64,000 nt of DNA, from NCBI RefSeq assembly GCF_019649055.1, contig NW_026570264.1, positions 992,001-1,056,000 on the forward strand. The letters run 5' to 3'. A program made the translations under genes and the position numbers. The stretch is from Paramacrobiotus metropolitanus (Eukaryota; Tardigrada; Eutardigrada; Parachela; Macrobiotidae). A model generated the notes under the pieces. It worked only from the letters and a program-made list of their open reading frames with translations, did no database searches and was not told the DNA's origin. Position 1 is the stretch's first letter. Each line of letters starts with the position of its first letter. Below, one piece after another: positions 58,641-64,000 of the stretch.

Positions 58641-58869
58641 AATATCCCTACGGTAACCAGTGCCCCTCACCTGTTTTAGACTGGTAGCGCTGTGGTAACG
58701 CTGGTGGCAGCTTTTTAAAGGTCACCGATTGACCTGAAAATCAGCTTTCCGTTGTAGGTCCCTCATGTCACCATTCTGGCCAAAGAGGTACGGTTTTGGA
58801 GATGGTGGCATGGGGGACACGGCAAAAATGTCCGGGGGGACAGGGGGAACATTTTTGCCGGTCACAGTT

Positions 58870-60255
58870 GTAGGCAATCCAGATATTTTTGTCTTCAGGA
58901 CGTGTAAATGGTTCCGTCGCTTATTATACCAATTGCGCCAACACCAATCGCGACATACTTACATCGAATTTCAACCTTTACATACTTACATCGAAGCTCG
59001 AAAGAGGCATGATTGGCTGGGCTTCGATGTAAATCCATTTTCGCTCGAAGTCTGTCGCGGGGCGTTGACGAAAGCCGTTACACAGATAGGCGTACCTTGT
59101 AACGGGTCTAAGCGACGCCCAGTTACTTACAAACTTCGGTTTTCTGCGATTTTGATTGGCTGGTCAACATTTTGAGTTAGATCGAGGCTGCCCACCACCA
59201 ATAGCAAAATTCGAAATCACGTGGTTTTTCTCCATACTTTCCGCTGTTTGTGGAGTTAACACAGTAAAACAACGCGTTCTGCTGATTTTTTCCAAGTTCT
59301 TATTTTTATTTTTTTTAAACTTTAAGTTTCAGTTTTGTTAATAAAATGGAGATTTATAGTGGTAAATGTTTGACACCCTTATAGTTATGTCCACAGTGCA
59401 GGGAAGCCTGCATTTCTGGGATTCCAGAGAAAAATTGTCAATTTAACTTTACAGTACTGTTTAGCCAAATGGGTTCTCATCTTTGGGACTTTTTTAACCT
59501 GAGCTTTGATGATTGTCGACTGCGTATTACAATTCGCAAAGAAGGCCAAATGTGCTTAATATCTGTTTGGCTTTCTTTGATAATTTTTAATATTCGCGGC
59601 ACAGTTTGTTGGCGCCGTATCGCAGGGAATCCTGCTTGCTGGCTATCCAGCTGCAGCTGATGGTGACTGCCTTCTGTACTTCAGTTCTTGTTCCGCTTTA
59701 ACACCCGACTGCCACTATTATTACTAGACAGCCTTGCACAGTAAGTCGGATAAATATTTCATTTCATATTGATGGGATAAAATATAAATGGGCATGATTT
59801 ATTTTAGTTAGTTTTAATTCTGGCTTGCATTTTATGGCAGTAAATGTGCTTACTACACTATACTGTAGCAGAGCGGGTTCCCGCATTGATCTGGCTACCC
59901 AGAAATACAATTACTTAACCGTATTATGTTACCGTATATTTCTAACTTATTGTAGTTATAATAAGCCTTTTTGGCGCTCTTGTGATCGCGGGTATGAAGT
60001 TAGAGCAATATTCGTTGTAAAGAAATGTTATGTTGCATGGAACATAAAATGTGAGTGCAGCGTCTATTAATGTATGTGCGTCCTGGCTGTTCTGCGCACG
60101 TTGTCCGGGTTAACCCGGACAAACATACACGCAAGCCGTGAAAACGGGCGCGGTTTTGCATACTTTGTATGTAAATGCACGCTGAATTCGGTGTAAGTAA
60201 GTCCCTGATGCGCCTATGCGCAAATTACTATATTATCCTCCGAAATTATACAACA
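58870..60255. other. Intergenic stretch, no gene recognised
   Basis: ACATACTTACATCGAA is repeated at about 58951 and 58981, with the complement CTTCGATGTAAAT at 59021. Frames at 59469-59660 and 59825-60070 lack motifs. Nothing else is supported. Confidence 0.45.
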
Positions 60256-60991
60256 GTGCCTGATCTTACTACGTCATGCTATGGATATCCTCGATATTCT
60301 GATACTGTTCTCACGACAGCAGTGGTCTAACTTTATCGGCGACCGTGCAACCATAATGTACAAACTGTGCAGCACAGTAACAGCCAACACCAAAATCATT
60401 TACCTCATCGGTAACTGGGAGAAATGTTTGCACCATCTGGCGAACATTATTCTACCGTTTCTGCGCGTGAAACTCGATTGGTTGATCATCGCTGACAATT
60501 CCGTCCTAAAGTTTCACGAGTTTATAGAATTCCCTAATCTATCCTGGGTATACTGGCCTATGTTGCGAACGAAAGATGATTTTGCTACATTCCAAACCAC
60601 GTTTCAGCCGGAGGCCGATTATGCCACTGTGCTGCGCCACCTGTAGCTGAAGAACTGCTGCTTTAATAGCAGGCTGTCAATGTGTTTTACGTCGATATCG
60701 TACAAGTGTCCTGAGGACCATCGACTCCGCAACACCCGGTCCTTTCGCTCATTAGCATGTTATAAGGAGCCGGTCGTTTTTGCATTTCCTTATTGGAAGT
60801 ATACGTTTACGGAGTCCACAACATGCACGTAGCCGGCAGCCTTTCAATCAGCGCTGGAAGAGGGGTGTCCCACACTTCCCAATAGCAAAATCAGAGCCAT
60901 GCTAACCTGGCTTGATTCTTTGACGGAGGGCGATTTACGAAAGAAATGCGTTGGGATCTGGACATTTTTTCCGCTGTGTTATGAACTGTGA
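60256..60991 (+). pseudogene. Unrecognised protein gene, frameshifted (or multi-exon)
   Basis: The first frame runs IIQQCLILLRHAMDILDILI, LFSRQQWSNFIGDRATIMYK and then LDWLIIADNSVLKFHEFIEF, ending at 60646. A second frame (60740-60832) reads RSLACYKEPVVFAFPYWKYT, and a third (about 60838-60991) reads FQSALEEGCPTLPNSKIRAM then LTWLDSLTEGDLRKKCVGIW up to TGA. All three have the same aromatic-rich, leucine-rich style and probably once formed one protein of about 240 residues. The N-terminal helix pattern (hydrophobics, SRQQW) loosely recalls F-box motifs; I cannot confirm this. Short introns could replace the frameshifts, but clear GT-AG pairs were not found. Confidence 0.4.
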
Positions 60992-60994
60992 GTG

Positions 60995-62020
60995 TAAATG
61001 GGTAAAATGTTCGACAAAAAGCTTGAAAACGCTTTCAAATGATGACAGTTAAAACGGTGCGGCATTACTGTTGGTGTAGATGGAAGAAAAAAAAGCCCAA
61101 AAACATCGATCACGTCAAAAACGATGTGGCTACCAGGCTGCCTCCGAAGTGTTTGCTCATGCTGACCCTCTCTTTGTTGTTGCCCGTCGCGGATACGTCC
61201 GAGGTTGATGCAGGCTAAGGTGAATCCGACTGAAAGTACACTCAAACGTCAAAAATGAGCACCAGATTTTTTAAAAGGCATTCGTGCACATGCCATCTGT
61301 GGAATAACGCGTTTCCTTGACTATTAATCGTCTCAGGTGTTTTTACATTTCACATTCAGACTTTCAAACCAACCTTGAGTTTAGGGATATGTCGATTTTG
61401 CCGAGGTCAGCTTCTGTGCGCCAGAACAACCGCATGCAGCATAATTCGCCGCATTTAGTGAGCTTGACCACTAAATTCCTTATCTGTAGTCTGTACTTAC
61501 ATATACGGCTACAACGCACTTCCTTGTTACCAAGCCATTCAGGAAAAAGGATGAGGATTCAACAAAAAAGTTAAAATTCGTTCAACCCCTAATTATTTGC
61601 AGTGCTTAGGAGTAAAAACTCTGACCGTGTTGTACCTTTTCACGTTCATTTTTCTTCTTTCCAAGATACGAGTACGTACAATTTAAGACCAAACGGTCAC
61701 GCGCTCCAATACCGAGCGAGCATTCCTTGCGCAAGTGGCGTAGTGCACTGTACGATTACGTTCAAATATACGGCTGTCGCACTGTTCACTGCGCCGCATG
61801 CGCACGGAATGTTCGTTATGGGAACTCGCGACCGTTTAGTCTTTAATTGTATCAATTAAGGATTAGACGGAATTAAAGATTAAAGAATTAAAGATTACAA
61901 TTGTAAATATTAGTTCATAGTCGATAAAGCTAAAACCAATTTGCAATGATGCAGGTATCTGCATACTACACTCGTATAACTGTTTTATCTGTACTGTAAT
62001 AATAATTATTACTAATTTAT
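60995..62020. other. Intergenic stretch, no gene recognised
   Basis: Several frames up to 88 codons exist, without motifs, relatives or convincing splice signals. AATTAAAGATTAAAGAATTAAAGATT near 61870 is a short slippage-type repeat. Confidence 0.45.
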
Positions 62021-62026
62021 TAGTAC

Positions 62027-62560
62027 ATGCCTTGGCGTACGAGGTTCGGACTCACACAGGTGTATCAAACAAGACTATTCACTATGACTCGACTTCCCAT
62101 TCCTCCATACCTCCTGAAGGCTCTGTTTACCCTGGTTACTTCGGGTCATCATTTTCGGACAGAAACTGGACGATGGGATGGAACTGCGCACGACAAGCGA
62201 CTATGCTCCTGCTGTGAGACGGTGGATACGGAGGAGCACAGGCCTTTTCGTGTGTCCGGCGTTCGAACCTCGTCGACAGCTAATTTGGTCCAAGATCGAA
62301 ATTCTGAGACCGCAATGGACGACGCTGACAAATTCTTCTATAATGTTTTGAGACTGGGCGTGTTTTTCAATGACGCTGATAAACACTTGTTGTTTTGGAT
62401 CAACAAATTCATATATTTCGTCCTAAAAGATGCTACACGATGGTACCTTAAGGGCAACGGCCCGGTACATAGCGTCAAAAATTGGGATACATACACTAAA
62501 ACTTTCGCTTTCGCGCACCCCGAATCACATTTTTTAATACATTATGTCATTCTAAACTGA
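62027..62560 (+). pseudogene. LINE 3' end fragment
   Basis: The translation includes SGHHFRTETGRWDGTAHDKR then LCSCCETVDTEEHRPF, which matches the C-terminal Cys/His region that follows reverse transcriptase in many LINE ORF2 proteins (usual form: T..GRW, C..C, E.EHFL..C). The histidine remains, but the final cysteine of the CCHC-like motif is not evident, and no polymerase domain precedes it. It is therefore a 5'-truncated, decayed copy, probably of a different LINE from that at 20.6 kb. Confidence 0.7.
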
Positions 62561-62688
62561 ATCTAAAGCTAAATTATTTGTATGCATTGTTTTGAAAAGC
62601 CTTTGCGCGGGCAACATCTGGTTGCCGAGATATGGCGTACTAAAATGGGCGAAAAGTTTAAATGCATTGTTGAGTACCAAAAGTCTGG

Positions 62689-62836
62689 TTATTACCCGAT
62701 CTTCTTGAAACTTTGCTATAAAAGACATATAAAATTTTTGAAATTCATTTTAAAATCGGAAAAAAATGCTATGGATTCTTTCGACTTCATAGCCATGTGT
62801 CTTTTATAGCAAAGTTTCGAGAAGATCGGGTAATAA
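62689..62836. mobile_element. 148-bp palindromic MITE
   Basis: The left arm starts TTATTACCCGATCTTCTTGA and runs about 40 bases through CTTTGCTATAAAAGACAT. The right arm is its near-perfect reverse complement, ending GATCGGGTAATAA. The AT-rich middle is about 65 bases. TTA/TAA at the tips could be the target duplication. No coding potential. Confidence 0.85.
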
Positions 62837-62919
62837 ATACAAAAACAGTAAGACAGTATTGTGAGGAGAGAAGCGGTTCACGTACAGCGACAAAATCTTT
62901 CAAATGATTTCAACGTATT

Positions 62920-62991
62920 GCGCCGTGGTGCGATGGTACTGCTTACGCGGATCTAACGACGTAGCCGGGGTTCGATTCCCCCATCGGCGCC
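62920..62991 (+). tRNA. tRNA-like Pol III unit (possible tRNA pseudogene or SINE head)
   Basis: The 72-nt segment begins GCGCCG and ends CGGCGC plus a discriminator C, giving a 6-bp acceptor stem. It contains a box A match TGGTGCGATGG (62926-62936) and a perfect box B GGTTCGATTCC (62969-62979) with a GGGG/CCCC T-stem, and is followed directly by TTTTT (62992-62996), a Pol III terminator. The D arm and anticodon stem do not fold well: TACG/CGTA pair around a 12-nt loop containing ATCTAAC, so no amino acid can be assigned. Either a degenerate tRNA gene or the 5' part of a tRNA-derived SINE. Confidence 0.5.
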
Positions 62992-62999
62992 TTTTTCAG

Positions 63000-64000
63000 C
63001 CGTTTCTCGGTTTCCCTCGGATTTCGCCCTGCTGATGTAACAAGTACAAAACAAATGCCATTACATTCACTGATGTCCGAAAATCTAACCGCTAATGATC
63101 TCCAGTTTGTCCTCCACAGAGTAACTTTGACGCTTTCATCAGGAGTCCACTTTTAAATAGCATTAGCGACTCAAGGATCGGTGAAACAAGAGTATTTTGT
63201 GGAGATCTACGCAAACAACCATGTACGGAAACATTGCTAACGTTGCTCGCTACTATTCGACGATTTTGTGACTGCATCCGGGTAACTGTATGCAATTATA
63301 TTTAACCGCAGTTGAATGTTGTGCGGAGGTTCTCTACACCGGTAAAACTACATTCGGTTCCGCGAAAGGTGTATGTAACTCTTATAAAGAGGTTGTGAGC
63401 GCAGGCGTACATGCGTACACCCTCGCTTTGGCAGTCTGTTGTGTTTTGTTGCACGCCCGCCTACGCGTGGCGAAAGCATAGTGTTCTGCGCGCACCCGCA
63501 TCATGTGGCGGCTACGTGCGCACTTTTCACGCTTGCTGCAGTCAGCAATGCGGAGTTGTCCACGAGGAAATTCTATCGAATTTAGTCTGGTTATAAATTT
63601 CTAGCAATCACGCCGTTTCTCGCTTTCTGTAGCGTAGGCGTATTTATAGCATTGCTAGTCTTTTTGGTAGGCAGAATTCCGTCAATTCTGTTCCTACGCG
63701 TGAACCTTCATCAGGTCCACGCTCATATGGTAGCAAGAGTCGTGTTTCTCCAGGATAATCTGTGAGTTTTTTCCGTCCATCCGACGAGGTGTGGAAGAAG
63801 TCTCGCGAGAAAGGGCTCGCGTACGGTCCAGTGGCGAAGGAGCGTTTGGATCTCGACAGCAGATCAGCACCAGTGTGTCTCTACTGAGTAGAGCACGCTG
63901 TACTGACCTGACGCGATCAAGGCTACTGAAGTAGCTCTGATCGGAGGGCACAAGCGCCGAAAAGATCGCCGCAAGAGGCAGAAGCCCGAAGGGGGCGCGA
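63000..64000. other. Right edge, no gene recognised
   Basis: Frames on both strands (63290-63596 plus, 63694-63951 minus) are open for 60-85 codons. The last 300 bases are less AT-rich than the rest and could be the start of a gene that continues beyond the window, but no motif is visible. Confidence 0.4.

Larger units (their letters stand above)
52413..58866. mobile_element. Foldback-like element with minisatellite arms, 6.45 kb
   Basis: The outer ends TGTGACCGGCAAAAATGT are inverted at 52413 and 58866. Inside them both arms carry the same unique block of about 210 bp (landmarks CCACCATCTCCAAAAC, GGTGACGTGGGGGACC, GGAAAGCTGATTTTCAG, CCAGCGTTACCACAGCG on the left; their reverse complements at 58680-58820). 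Then comes a 42-bp minisatellite, in opposite orientation in the two arms. The ends themselves can fold, because GGCAAAAATGTCC is followed by GGACATTTTTGCC. Long, modular TIRs built of tandem repeats are the hallmark of Foldback/Galileo-type DNA transposons. No exact target duplication is visible (GTCGTA on the left, GTTGTA on the right, one mismatch). The 3.5-kb centre has no recognisable transposase. Confidence 0.8.

Noticed and set aside
56692-58671. Long minus-strand frames of 139-193 codons reading GMGDIIAGMKLLVS repeats
   Set aside because: The unit is 42 bp, divisible by three, so all frames stay open; the + strand is equally open (SPMPDTNNFIPAIM). Single-base length changes switch frames, as expected for non-coding minisatellite.

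Overview
This is animal nuclear DNA, most likely from an invertebrate. Genes are split by GT-AG introns, the one fully recognisable gene is a metazoan-type lipid-transfer protein, start sites have Kozak-like contexts, and the space between genes is crowded with hAT, Tc1/mariner-like, Foldback-like, LTR and LINE relics. I cannot fix the phylum from the sequence. Most of the DNA is AT-rich and most long open frames are chance or repeat-derived.

Layout. 1-900 is a 51-bp tandem repeat that changes strand. 1.5-2.1 kb (+) holds the last two exons of a small coiled-coil gene. 3.3-18.1 kb (-) is one complete gene, an oxysterol-binding-protein-related protein of the ORP10/ORP11 type; 13 coding exons join in phase to 813 codons. 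18.9-24 kb holds a 697-bp hAT MITE, a frameshifted LINE reverse transcriptase and a Tc1/mariner relic. 25.2-27.9 kb has a signal-peptide exon and a decayed gene split by a small TA-flanked MITE and then by a 1.6-kb hAT element that carries an exon-like transmembrane segment. 30-37 kb is mostly non-autonomous TIR elements and dispersed repeats.

38.1-42.1 kb (+) encodes a glycosylated immunoglobulin-domain protein, perhaps starting at the signal-peptide exon at 25.2 kb. Just beyond its stop is a short LTR retrotransposon (42412-43841) with 244-bp LTRs, a primer-binding site and a GTAT target duplication. 45.1-45.7 kb (-) has a Ser/Pro/Arg-rich reading frame. 46.3-49.4 kb (-) has two tandem relatives of the coiled-coil gene at 1.5 kb, one apparently intact and one broken. 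50.4-51.4 kb (+) encodes an unrecognised protein.

52413-58866 is the most striking structure: a 6.45-kb Foldback-like inverted repeat whose arms are 42-bp minisatellites (about 11 copies on the left, about 47 on the right) capped by matching unique ends. 60.3-61.0 kb holds a frameshifted unrecognised gene, 62.0-62.6 kb a LINE 3' end, and 62.9 kb a tRNA-like Pol III unit.

The genes do not form an obvious pathway. The window reads as one conserved housekeeping gene next to a fast-evolving, transposon-rich stretch containing small lineage-specific genes.
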